Below, piece after piece: positions 31,356-40,338 of a stretch of DNA of 64,000 bases. Position numbers and translations under genes: made by a program. How positions within the stretch are numbered: position 1 is the first letter of the stretch; each line of letters starts with the position of its first letter. Source of the stretch: Blepharisma japonicum (lineage: Eukaryota; Ciliophora; Heterotrichea; Heterotrichida; Blepharismidae); contig CATKHK010000012.1 in the NCBI GenBank assembly GCA_949751835.1, positions 124,001 to 188,000 on the forward strand. The letters run 5' to 3'. The notes under the pieces are model-generated. The model worked only from the letters and a program-made list of their open reading frames with translations. It did no database searches and was not told the DNA's origin.

Positions 31356-33191
31356 TTAAAATATATCTGGCAAACCTTCAAATTGTTGGGTTTTTCTTCT
31401 ATTCCAATACTCTCCATTATAAATCCATTCATTATTTTCATAATAGAATCATGATGGTTTATACTCAATTCCAAGTTCTTCTCTCTTTCTTCTTGCTTCT
31501 CTTTGTTTCTCTTCCACTCTCATTTTCTCTTCTGCAGCTAGTTTCAAGTCTCCGTTTTCCAAAGCTCTTTGATCAGGTCTAAGCCTGGCATCAGTTGGAG
31601 GTAGCCCAGGTACAAATTCAGGAGGTAAATTCAATTGTAAAGCAAAATCAGTAAAAAAGTAACTTTGCTCGAAATCTGGAGGATTTGGATACACTTCAAA
31701 GCCTACAATCGTCCTGTCAGTTTCAATATGCTTGATTGCTAATCCCCGGCTTCACGTTCCTTCAATAGAATAAACAGCATTTCCATTTGTGTCATATGCA
31801 AAGCCAGTTACTTCGTGGGTGCTTTTTTCAAACCAGCCTTTTTTCTTAAAAGTCAGAGTTGCCCTGTCACCTGTGGTATAATTTGACATTTCTAAATCTC
31901 CGTGATTTTCTACATATATTTTGCCCATAATTATATTATGGACGTTAGTTTTTATTTTATGCCAAATAAAATGGTCATTATAAGGCTTCAATATTAAATG
32001 GAAAGTTCCGGTGGGGTTTACTTGCAAATATGTTCCTTTAAAGCTTGTTTTTACTTCTGTGTTTCCTCAGAAAGTGAAAGCAGGATGCTCACAATGAATT
32101 GCTGAAGCTGGAGGGTGATGACTAACTTGCTCAGAAATCACTCTAAGACCATTTTTTTCTAACTCAAATGTTTCTCCAAGCAATGGGTTAAATGGCTTCA
32201 TTGTACGGCTTTCAGTACCTGCATACCCACTAGCAGCAAAACATGCAACTAAGGCAAGCCTTAATAAAGGATCAGACTCCTCAGCTGCTCTTACTACAGT
32301 ATCCGAATATGTCAAGTCTTGGCAAAACCTCTGCAAAAAGCTTAAAGGCTCATTAAAATACACAGGGACTGTAATTTTGCTTATCTCTTTTCCTATAGAG
32401 TCTTTTATAACTTTCCAAATATTGAATTTCTGGTTTGGGTTCCTTAAAACAGGTAAGCACTTCCTATGAGGAGCGATAACCAATGTTTCTTCTCCTTCTG
32501 AGTTAATTGAGAGATTTGAGGCATGACTTCTTGCATCGTGAAACTCAATTTCTTTTTCTATCTCTTCTTCTATCTTTTCTGAGTCATCCAAATTATTATC
32601 AAACCCATAATCTGAGTCATGTCTTTGTGGAGCAAGTCCAGGGGATTTTGGAGTATTAGAAACAGTGCTCCTTCTCATTTCTTCAACATCAAGGGCTTCT
32701 AAAATTTCTGCTGAAATTCTTTTTACTGCTTGTGTAAGAATAATCACCCTATCGAGACCTGGGACTAGTCTTCTCTCATGTGGAGAGATCATATCAACAG
32801 CTTCTTGCATTTGGGCATGAATTCCTCAGAGCTCGCCAACTTTCATCGCAATTGTGTTACCTCCCAATGGGAATGGGATTTCTGAGCTTTTAGGTGTGAG
32901 GCAGCCTAATGAGAGAGATTTGGAGGTATTTTGCTGGTTTCTAAGGGCTGTGATCCACTTATTGGCTTCGATGGGATTTTCTGCTTTGAAGTGGATTGAT
33001 GAAACCCCAGTTGTGATTATAAATCTCTTAGGATTGGTGTGGGATTGAATTTGTGAGTTACTTAAAACTATTGTACCTTTTAGATTGCCTCCCTTTTTCT
33101 TGCAGTATTTCAAAACGCCATTCTGTAAGACGAAAAATCGTTTTCTCCAGCCATAAACGTAGTTAGTTCACTTTTTCAAGAATCCCTCCAT
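31356..33191 (-). CDS. Oxysterol-binding-protein-related protein (PH + ORD)
   Basis: The protein has 611 residues (TGA = Trp). The PH domain, residues ~1-93, starts MEGFLKKWTNYVYGWRKRFF (two Trp, one from TGA). A linker of about 140 residues follows. Then comes the OSBP-related lipid-binding domain (about 240-600) with the diagnostic SEQVSHHPPASAI, FKGTYLQVNPTGTFHL-like lid/strand sequences and the C-terminal block ending YWNRRKTQQFEGLPDIF. ORPs exchange sterol for PI4P at membrane contact sites. No FFAT motif or transmembrane span was recognised. It is convergent with the WD40-TRP gene, with stop codons about 37 bp apart. The TAA stop used here lies beyond an in-frame TGA that would cut off the conserved C-terminus. 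Confidence 0.93.
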
Positions 33192-33240
33192 TTATTATGT
33201 TTTTTGTTTTATTTTAAACCATCTTCAAAATTACCCTCTA

Positions 33241-34830
33241 TTAAATTATTTTAAAACTTTCCACATTCATATTAGAAATATCAGGCTGGCTCCCACTAGA
33301 TAAAAAGTATTTTTCTATAATTTGACTCGACTCCAAATAAATTTTACTGTTCATATTCTTATCTAGCTTTTCAATTTGTTCAGCAATCCCTGTATCTTCA
33401 AACAATCTTGCAATTTTATTCTCGTTTTCATCATCTCCAGCTACAAGTAGAAGCCTACAGGCATTTAAAATATTTAGTAAAAATGTTGCATCCAGTTCTT
33501 CAAAGCATCTTGGGAGAATTTCATGGAAATTTAGTTCAATTAGTTTAAGCTGTAGTTTTTCATCTTTCCCAACCAAACAAAAATTTTTGAAGATGTGGCT
33601 TGCTTCGATTCTTACTTCTTGGCTTCGATGTATAAGTCCTTGGAAGGATAGCTTAAAAATTGGGTGTTCTGATAGATATTTAATTTGATTTATTGATCCA
33701 GCAGCAAAGTTGCTAATTGCCATATAAATTTCTTTGACCATTAAATCGTTATCACTTTGCATTATATCCTGCAGGAGATCAAGAACATTTTCATCTAATA
33801 ACTTTTGTGCTTGAGTGTTGGTCCCGGAAGAAATGTTGCATACAAGTCTTACACAAGCACTTACAATGCTTTCTGAGTTTGCTTTTAGCCCATCTATAAT
33901 GAATACCATATACCCAGAGTCCAAAACCATTTGCACTTTTTCGTTTTCATTTTTACTGATATAAGAGAGTGCCCATAAGCATTCAGAATGAATATCATGG
34001 TCATCTATTACTATCAGCTGATTGATAATATCAATAATCCTTTGCAACTTCTCATATGGGATGTAGTCTGATCCTCTGGCTAAGTTAGATACACACCAGG
34101 AAATTACCTTTATAAGCACGTTTGAAATATTTCGAGTCCTGCTGATCATTTCTTGAAGAAGTTCGATGTAGTTTGATTTTATCAAAAACTGGCGGTACTC
34201 GTGGCAATCGCCCGAAATATTGGATAATGCCCATAATGTGTGTTCAGCTACTGAAGGACACTCAGGACAAGTAAGCTTCAGCAGAGCTGGGATTATTTCA
34301 GATCTCACCAAAGACTCGACATACTCGTGAGGGCCTGATACTAAATTGCATAAAGCCCATGAAGCTTCCAAAGGGATTCTCAGCCCATAATCATAGCTTA
34401 AAAGTTTAATCAAGGTTTCTCCATACCCAAGATTCAAAAAAGCTCCAATAGGTGGGCCATGCTTCATAGAAATTATAGTCCTCACAGTTCTAATAGCATC
34501 CAAAAGTATGTTCTGTGGTGGATCACTATCAATAACTTTTTTGATTATTTCCAATTTAGAAAGGTCATCTAAGTTTTCATTGTTAAGATCAGGACAATAT
34601 GCAAGCAATTCTTCAGAAATTTCGCCAAAAACTAAAATTTCATCCCCATCGAAGTCTAAATTATTTGTGGACCCAGATATGAGGGCTCTTCTTTTTGCGA
34701 GATGTTGGTTTCTTTTTTTCCGTCTAAGCTCAATTGTGTACTCATTATGCCTTTTCATTAAATCTTCGTTGCTTGCTGATTCTAAAAAGTGCTGTTTTCT
34801 CTCTAAAAATCTTGCCTCAAATTCACTCAT
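33241..34830 (-). CDS. Importin-alpha-like armadillo protein
   Basis: The protein has 529 residues, typical of karyopherin alpha. The N-terminal importin-beta-binding region is Arg/Lys-rich (ELRRKKRNQHLAKRRAL, about 34-50). About ten armadillo repeats follow, with the Trp/Asn ladder that grips nuclear localisation signals, for example LEASWALCNLVSGPHEY, HTLWALSNISGDCHEY, VISWCVSNLARGSD, ECLWALSYISKNENE. It mediates import of NLS cargo through importin beta. Later repeats (about 330-430) are looser and the C-terminal acidic patch is weak. No intron is needed. The gene is divergent from the voltage-sensor gene, 57 bp between starts. Confidence 0.92.
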   Translation of the reverse strand: MSEFEARFLERKQHFLESASNEDLMKRHNEYTIELRRKKRNQHLAKRRALISGSTNNLDFDGDEILVFGEISEELLAYCPDLNNENLDDLSKLEIIKKVIDSDPPQNILLDAIRTVRTIISMKHGPPIGAFLNLGYGETLIKLLSYDYGLRIPLEASWALCNLVSGPHEYVESLVRSEIIPALLKLTCPECPSVAEHTLWALSNISGDCHEYRQFLIKSNYIELLQEMISRTRNISNVLIKVISWCVSNLARGSDYIPYEKLQRIIDIINQLIVIDDHDIHSECLWALSYISKNENEKVQMVLDSGYMVFIIDGLKANSESIVSACVRLVCNISSGTNTQAQKLLDENVLDLLQDIMQSDNDLMVKEIYMAISNFAAGSINQIKYLSEHPIFKLSFQGLIHRSQEVRIEASHIFKNFCLVGKDEKLQLKLIELNFHEILPRCFEELDATFLLNILNACRLLLVAGDDENENKIARLFEDTGIAEQIEKLDKNMNSKIYLESSQIIEKYFLSSGSQPDISNMNVESFKII

Positions 34831-34887
34831 TTTTGTGTAATAATTACAAGCGGCTTTTTATAAATAATTTGTGATCTGATATAAAAA

Positions 34888-35547
34888 ATGCTAGTAGGCG
34901 GTATTACGAGTGCAAAAGGGGTGTTTTCTCCTATAGAAATAATTTCTGCTACAAATTTGCTGAAAACTGAAGGATTAAACTTAAAAGTTGTACTGTCAAG
35001 ATTGTATTATTCAAAATTAAGCAAAGCCTTTTATTTAATTTTGATTATCTGGATTATCTTACTGCTACTACTTATGGTGCTTGGCTTTGACCAACAAAAT
35101 TATAATTTTAGTGTCTTTTTACTATCTTTCATGCTTGTTTGTGTGATATTTGAAGCAATTTATCGAGTGATCATGGAAGGAAATATAGCATTTTTTAGTG
35201 AAAATTGGAATATTGTTGATATTTCGAGCTTAAGTTTAAGCTGTATTATTTGCTGCGTATCATTTGGATTCGAAGGATTTGTTGGAAGCTGTGGGAAAAT
35301 ACTTGCAATAGTTATAAACTTAGTCAGACTATTTTTGATCTTTTTTAAATTGCTTAGGATGCTTAAAAGAATGAAAAGTACAGGTATTGCAGTGAGCGAG
35401 CTAAATGACTTCAGTGAAGCAGAAGATATTCAAACTCCTCACTCTCAAGATATGTCGCAAAAAGCTATAAATACTCAAGCAAAGTCTGATTATGATGTGG
35501 AATACAGACGGCAAGCATCTTCGAAGACAGATGTATCTGAAGCCTAA
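34888..35547 (+). CDS. Voltage-sensor-like four-span membrane protein (no pore region)
   Basis: The protein has 219 residues. It has four hydrophobic spans (about 45-67, 75-98, 112-131 and 138-158). The third follows FFSENWNIVDISSLSLS, which matches the WNxxD motif of S2-S3 in voltage-sensor domains. The fourth is NLVRLFLIFFKLLRMLKRMK, an S4-like helix with Arg/Lys at about every third to fourth position. A cytoplasmic Ser/Thr/Asp-rich tail (about 165-219) ends the protein. No pore helix or S6 is present. Stand-alone voltage-sensor proteins (Hv1-like, TMEM-type) can conduct protons or sense voltage. Here the basic residues are fewer and spaced irregularly (R, K, R, K, R), so function is uncertain. 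Confidence 0.7.
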   Translation: MLVGGITSAKGVFSPIEIISATNLLKTEGLNLKVVLSRLYYSKLSKAFYLILIIWIILLLLLMVLGFDQQNYNFSVFLLSFMLVCVIFEAIYRVIMEGNIAFFSENWNIVDISSLSLSCIICCVSFGFEGFVGSCGKILAIVINLVRLFLIFFKLLRMLKRMKSTGIAVSELNDFSEAEDIQTPHSQDMSQKAINTQAKSDYDVEYRRQASSKTDVSEA

Positions 35548-35715
35548 AATAAATCGAAAATTTAATATGCATTATGCATACAATTTTATGTCAACTAAAA
35601 ACTTAAATCACTTTTACAAAGCTCATACATCTATTTTCATTATTAAATCTTAGAATGCAACAAGCTCCGCCAATTTCTCAATGCAGTCTATCCTTATACC
35701 TTAAAAATATGTTAT

Positions 35716-36246
35716 TTATTCTGATTTGTTCTCTTCTCCAGTAGCTACTGTAGGAATATCCATTTTATCCCCTTCCAAATCTCCTAAATCAGCAGGTGCC
35801 TCTTCTTCCTCCTCTTCCTCATCTGAATCTTCGCCTTCATCGTAATTCATATTATTGAAATCGTAATCATAATCAGGCTTGCTCTTGGCATCTTCATCTT
35901 CTTCATCAATCCATTTGCTCCAATCAATTCCAAGCCATTGGGATTTTCCTGTCTGCTTTAAGAGTCTTGGCCAGTATTCTGCTGTTTTGTTTTCTTTTGC
36001 CAAACTCAGCTGCACATTTCTTCCAGTGACCTTCCACTTGCATTCTGCTGGGACAATTTTTTCAAAAAGTTCCAAATCGACTGCAACTTCGCTTCCTGTG
36101 TCTTTACTGAGAGCTTTAAAGTGGATTGCACCTTCCTGAGTGGGCTGGATTGTCCAAGAGTTCTCTACCAAGTTGCTGACTTCGAGGGTAATGAAAACTT
36201 GTGCCTTTCTTTGTGCCCACTTTATTGGTATGTGCCTAGCTTCCAT
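35716..36246 (-). CDS. p23/Sba1-type HSP90 co-chaperone
   Basis: The protein has 176 residues. The CS (p23) domain, about residues 5-110, has the conserved WAQRKAQVFITLEV, ECKWKVTGRNVQLSLAK and YWPRLLKQTG...WLGIDWSKWIDEED blocks; the last Trp-containing motif is the most diagnostic. The C-terminal ~60 residues are Asp/Glu-rich, as in other p23 proteins, and are thought to act as a disordered chaperone tail. p23 stabilises the closed ATP state of HSP90. The domain is complete. The stop is TAA, and the neighbours are the voltage-sensor gene (convergent) and the E2 cluster. Confidence 0.94.
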   Translation of the reverse strand: MEARHIPIKWAQRKAQVFITLEVSNLVENSWTIQPTQEGAIHFKALSKDTGSEVAVDLELFEKIVPAECKWKVTGRNVQLSLAKENKTAEYWPRLLKQTGKSQWLGIDWSKWIDEEDEDAKSKPDYDYDFNNMNYDEGEDSDEEEEEEEAPADLGDLEGDKMDIPTVATGEENKSE

Positions 36247-36638
36247 GATTTGATTATAAATGGAATATGGATTCCAGAATTATCGACTCGTTTTTGATAA
36301 ACTGCTGTATGATTAATAAATAAATGAATAAATATTGACTTATGCCATAGGCTTTTCTTAAATTTTTGCGCACTTATCGAGCTATAGAGGAGTTTCCTTA
36401 TTATTCACAAATGATAGAAAGAATCTAAAGAGAATAAACTTATAGAAAATGTCTACTTCTCAAAGAAGCAGAAGTAGACTTGTTGGAATAATGGATTGAT
36501 TTAAAGTAATTCATGAAGTATATTATTAAATGAAGAAGTATTTCAACAATTATTCTGAAAGTAAAACGTTCAATAAAATTTATGATTGCCCATATAATAG
36601 CTGAATTGCTAACGCTAAAATTATTATCTAAAGATTAC
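36247..36638. other. Spacer; the distal part (from about 36491) is the 3' flank of the first E2 repeat unit
   Basis: From about 36491 (ATGGATTGAT...) this sequence matches the flank at 38332 onward with mismatches and small indels. It is part of the ~1.85-kb tandem duplication. The first ~240 bp show no feature. Confidence 0.6.
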
Positions 36639-37058
36639 TTATCTTGTCTCTCTTGCTCTTTGATTGTATCTTGCACGGTTTGTAAGATAGAGAACGTCTG
36701 GCTCATAAGGATCTCCTGGATGTACAACTGGATTAAAAAGTAATACTATCAAGCAGCGAAAAATACTTCTAATGCGCCAAGAAGGAATTCACCTTCCGTA
36801 AAGATCTCAACAGACACCTCCATTTTGCCTAATATTGCAATGAAAGGGCTTATTTTGAAAGATAATTGTAGGGGATGAACTAGGATAATCGCTAGGAATA
36901 TTAAGTGTAAATCTAAAACGTCCGCCTTCATAAATCGATCCCGGAGGTCCTATAAGCACGCAGTTTCATAAATAGTAGTTATTATTAGCTATGCTAACCT
37001 CAAAAGAAGGTTCAGGATTTGAATAAAAGCTGTTAAATTCTTCAACTATTCTTTGCAT
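36639..37058 (-). CDS. E2-like ubiquitin-conjugating enzyme, intact copy A
   Basis: The 139-residue frame (TAA stop) is intact only if TGA is Trp; three TGAs encode W31, W84 and W90. It is a single UBC fold: N-terminal helix (MQRIVEEFNSFYSN), then WNCVLIGPPGSIYEGGRFRF, NIPSDYPSSSPTIIF and PFHCNIRQNGGVCWDLYGRW. The catalytic Cys is C83. Its spacing to the HxN motif (here H73-C74-N75) is the canonical eight residues, but the usual Pro of HPN is Cys. C-terminal helices follow (WRIRSIFRCLIVLLFNPV). It is shorter than average (E2s ~150) and the tail after the PNP-like FNP turn is basic. Which ubiquitin-like protein it charges is unknown. Standard-code calling hides this gene. Confidence 0.88.
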
Positions 37059-37434
37059 TAGTATTATTTTAAAAATACCATTTGTAGAATCATTCAATTT
37101 TAATTAAATTATTTTTAATATGATTTTATCAGCCTAATATGATTGCTATTCTTTTGCTATTTGTAATCAATAAAGAGTTTCATTAAAAAACTAACGATAT
37201 AATTATTGTGCATTAGAATTTTTAATTTGACATTAAGAGCATTATTTAAGAATATATAAATCAAATTTATTTTTTTAATATATTTAATATAGCTAGATAT
37301 CTAAAATTAGCAATATTACTTATAAAAATTAGTTATCTCTTTTACTTTTTGCTAATATATTGATCGATTTGTGATTTTGATAAGTTATGGCTAATAAGAG
37401 CAATCTCCATGAAGATTTTGATTAAAACTTAACT
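37059..37434. other. Spacer between E2 copy A and pseudogene B
   Basis: AT-rich. The first ~160 bp (to about 37220) match the sequence upstream of the second intact E2 gene (38914-39080) with small changes. The rest shows no feature. Confidence 0.6.
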
Positions 37435-37728
37435 CTATCAAGCAGCCAACACACACTTTTAATACACCATGAAGGATTTCAATACAAATAAGTCTTCCAT
37501 CATATCTATGCAATGGAATGATTTATCTTTAAAAGAAATAAAAGGATATGAATTAGGATAGTCGCTAGAAATGCTCAGAGTAAATCGAAAACGCTCATCT
37601 TTATAAGAGATTCTTGAGGCCCGATAAGCTCACAGTTTCACAAGTTTTAATTGCTATTCGCTAGCTCAACCTAAAATAAGAATAAGGATCTAATAAAAAA
37701 TTTTATATTCGTCAATTACTTTTTGCAT
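37435..37728 (-). pseudogene. E2-like pseudogene B (decayed)
   Basis: Starting at ATG 37728, stretches still read as the E2 family: MQKVIDEYK at the start, then NCELIGPQESL, ERFRFTLSISSDYPNSYPF and FHC, in the same order and spacing as the intact copies. It has an early in-frame TAG (after FY), further stops, a frame change at the YEGG position, and no recognisable catalytic Cys block or C-terminal helices. It resembles pseudogene D more than the intact copies (PNSYPF, GP[QL]ESL). It therefore probably descends from an older second gene present before the unit was duplicated. Confidence 0.75.
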
Positions 37729-38331
37729 AGTTATTATTACTTCAAAAGACCATATTTGTAGAATTAAACAATTCTTATTCAAATTTAATTCGATTATTTT
37801 ACTATATAGCCTATGCTTTATTATTTGATATCTCTATCTTCTTATCTTTGAACGTATAAATGTCTATTTTCTAAAAATTTACATTTTTTATATTCTTTTA
37901 CTTTATTCAATTAACTCGAATATGAAATTTTGCCATTTCTCTATTTAAAATTTTATCAGTTAAGGCAAAATTATTTATCCTGATTTATTATAACATTTTT
38001 TATATTTTATTCGGTCAATCAATTATAAAGAGTATTATTCTTAGCCAGCAAGGCTTATTTATTTATTCTGAATATTTTTTAAAATTATTTTAACTTAATT
38101 TTCTTCGTTTCTAAAACAATCAAATCTATGATATGACTTTTTACAAAATAAAATCTTATTGGCTTCATAGATCAAAAGTAAGTAAACTTCGATGCTATTT
38201 TTTATAGATTTTTGTAAGCGATGCATTCATAATTAATAATTTTGAAAAATTTTTCTTTTTAATGAATTTTTTAATAATTATTATTATAATGAATTTCTAG
38301 TAAAAATCATATTAATATTTAACAAATTCTA
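37729..38331. other. Spacer between pseudogene B and the second unit
   Basis: AT-rich. Segments just upstream of the pseudogene and near 38215-38330 match the sequence upstream of pseudogene D (39916-40195), showing that the duplication includes this spacer. No gene was seen. Confidence 0.6.
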
Positions 38332-38481
38332 ATGGATTGAATTAAAAAAATTCATGAAGTGTATGATTAAATGAAAAGAATTCCATCAATTATTTCTGAA
38401 CTTAAACTTAAAATATATAATAAAATTTATGATTGCTTAAGGCAAACCCCTTAAAATAGCTGAATTGCTGATACTAAAAAA

Positions 38482-38913
38482 TTATCTATTTAGATTAGTA
38501 ATCTCTCTTGCTCTTTGCTCATATCTTTGACGGTTTGTGACATAAAGGAGGTCTGGCTCATAAGGATTTCCTGGGTGTGGAACTGGGTTAAATAGTAATG
38601 CTATCAAGCAGCCAAAAATACTTCTAATGCGCCAAGAAGGAATTCACCTTCCGTAAAAATCTCAGCAGATGTATCCAGTTTCTCTAATATCGCAGTGAAA
38701 AGGTTTATTTTGAAAGATAATTGTAGGGGATGAACTAGGATAATTGCTAGGAATATTAAGTGTAAATCTAAAACGTCCGCCTTCATAAAGAGATCCTGGA
38801 GGTCCTATAAGCACACAGTTTCATAAATAGTAGTTATTATTGGCTATGCTAACCTCAAAAGAAGGATCAGGGTTTGAATAAAAGCTGTTAAATTCTTCAA
38901 TTATTCTTTGCAT
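38482..38913 (-). CDS. E2-like ubiquitin-conjugating enzyme, intact copy C
   Basis: The protein has 143 residues with the same architecture as copy A and about 19 differences over ~138 aligned residues by hand. Three TGAs again fall at W31, W84 and W90. The catalytic Cys is kept (GYICWDFYGRW, C83). The HxN triad is H73-C74-D75, however: the Asn that stabilises the oxyanion in ordinary E2s is Asp, which suggests altered or reduced catalysis. The C-terminus is four residues longer (ITNLNR). Clustered conservative changes and an unbroken frame indicate it is under selection or a recent copy. No intron is present. Confidence 0.87.
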
Positions 38914-39504
38914 TATTTTTTTTTAAAAAATTATCATTTGTAGAATCATACAATTTCAATCAAATTATTTTAAATATGATTTATATGCGTAATATGATTG
39001 CTATTCTTTTTGCTATTTGTAATCATTAAATATTTTATTATAAAGAAATTAACAACAAATATACCGTTCATTAGAAATTTTTAAATATAATCCCTTAGGC
39101 GAATTACCTCTCGTGGTGAGCGATCAAACAATACAGCCATTCACTAAGACAGTTAATGCCTATTGCTCTCTAATTATAAAAATTCATTTAAGAAAAAATA
39201 CTTTTAGAACAAAATAATTTATGCTAATTGCCTAGAAATGAAATATTAGGCACTTATCTTTGGATAAAAGCGTTTTAGACCTTTTTAAATCTCCTTCAGG
39301 TTTAAAATATTTTATTTTAAAATTATATCGCCCATAAAGATGAAAGAACTTAAAATATTCAATTGATTTAAAAGAAATTGATTTAAATAAAGAATGGTTC
39401 CATTAATTGCTCCTCAAAATAAAAGCTCTAAATAAAATTTACCAAGACAAAATCCCATCTAATGCTGGATTTATAAAATTAGCAATATTATTTATAAAGA
39501 ATAG
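38914..39504. other. Spacer in unit 2
   Basis: The first ~165 bp match the spacer upstream of copy A. Then a stretch at about 39098-39165 has more GC than its surroundings and is not present at the same place in unit 1. No tRNA or coding frame can be drawn from it. The remainder, up to 39504, resembles the 3' flank of the E2 genes (AAATAAAATTTA...). Confidence 0.5.
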
Positions 39505-39915
39505 TTATCTCTTTTGCTTTTTGTTCATACATCGATCGATTTGTGATGTAAAGAAGGTCTGGCTCATAAGAATCGCCATGAGGATTGGATTAAAAGAAAA
39601 TGTATCAAGCACCCAAACACACTTCTAATGCGCCATGAGGATTCCAGCGTCAATAATGCTCTTAGCAGAAGCTCCATCCTCTCTAATATCGTAATGGAAT
39701 GGCTTATCTATAAAAGTAATAAAAGGATATGAATTAGGATAGTTGCTAGGAATGTTCAAAGTAAACCGAAAACGCCTGCCTTCATAAAGAGATTCTAGAG
39801 GCCCGATAAGCACACACTTTCACAAATAGTTGCTGTTATTTAATAGGTCACCCTCAACAGAAAGATCAGGAATTAATAAAATGCTGCTATATTCATAAAT
39901 TACTCTTCTTTTCAT
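39505..39915 (-). pseudogene. E2-like pseudogene D (decayed)
   Basis: From ATG 39915 the frame reads well for ~95 codons: LWKCVLIGPLESLYEGRRFR, NIPSNYPNSYPFITF and KPFHYDIREDGA. At the position of the catalytic Cys the sequence has changed (no Cys; EDGASAKSIIDAG) and a stop follows. Downstream sequence still matches the tail of the intact copies in other frames, including the coding equivalents of YEPDLLY and ITNRS. It retains the PNSYPF/ESL features shared with pseudogene B. Loss of the Cys and the frame breaks mean it cannot be a functional E2. Confidence 0.78.
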
Positions 39916-40195
39916 TGTTACCATTACCTCAAAAGACCATATTTGTAGAATCAAACAATTTATTATTAAATTTTAATTTGATTATTTAAATATTATTGCC
40001 TATTTTAATTGTTTGATATTTCTAAGATTAGGAAGTCATTATATGTTATATTTTTTTGTATTTTATATTTTTCTTAGCGATGCATTTATAAAATGATTCA
40101 AAAAATGATTAATAATTTGAAAAAAAATTCTTAATAATCATTAACAATTCATTTCTTATAAAAATTTATTAATACTTAACAAATTTAAATCTGGT

Positions 40196-40338
40196 AAAAT
40201 GGTTATTTTCTTTTATTCTTAATTTAGAAAATCCTCTCTCTAAAATCATTTCTCTTTCTCTCTAATAATTCTTTATCTCCTTAAAATTTAAATTTTTTAT
40301 CTGTTTTTTATTTTCTTTAGCTACTTAAATAAATAATC
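40196..40338. promoter_or_regulatory. 5' leader of the ARMC9 gene
   Basis: About 140 bp of T- and CT-rich sequence (TCTCTCTAAAATCATTTCTC...) between the E2 array and the ARMC9 start. It is probably the promoter and 5' UTR; no element is named. Confidence 0.4.

Larger units (their letters stand above)
36491..38331. repeat. E2 tandem duplication, unit 1
   Basis: The unit begins at an ATGGATTGA... sequence that recurs at 38332 and ends where the second unit begins. It carries an intact E2-like gene (36639-37058), a decayed E2 copy (37435-37728) and upstream spacer, all minus strand. Start codons of the intact genes are 1,855 bp apart, against 1,841 bp at the proximal boundary; the difference comes from small indels. 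Homology extends well into the spacers on both sides of the genes. Boundaries are approximate. Confidence 0.75.
38332..40195. repeat. E2 tandem duplication, unit 2
   Basis: The second copy of the ~1.85-kb unit holds the intact E2 gene at 38482-38913 and the decayed copy at 39505-39915. The end is placed near 40195, where similarity to the end of unit 1 (ACAAATT... near 38320) is lost. Between the genes it contains sequence absent from unit 1, including a patch of higher GC at about 39098-39165. Confidence 0.75.

Noticed and set aside
36749-36931. 60-codon minus-strand frame (and its twin at 38604-38786)
   Set aside because: These lie in another frame of the intact E2-like genes, which read as a complete UBC domain when TGA is Trp. 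They recur only because the locus is duplicated.
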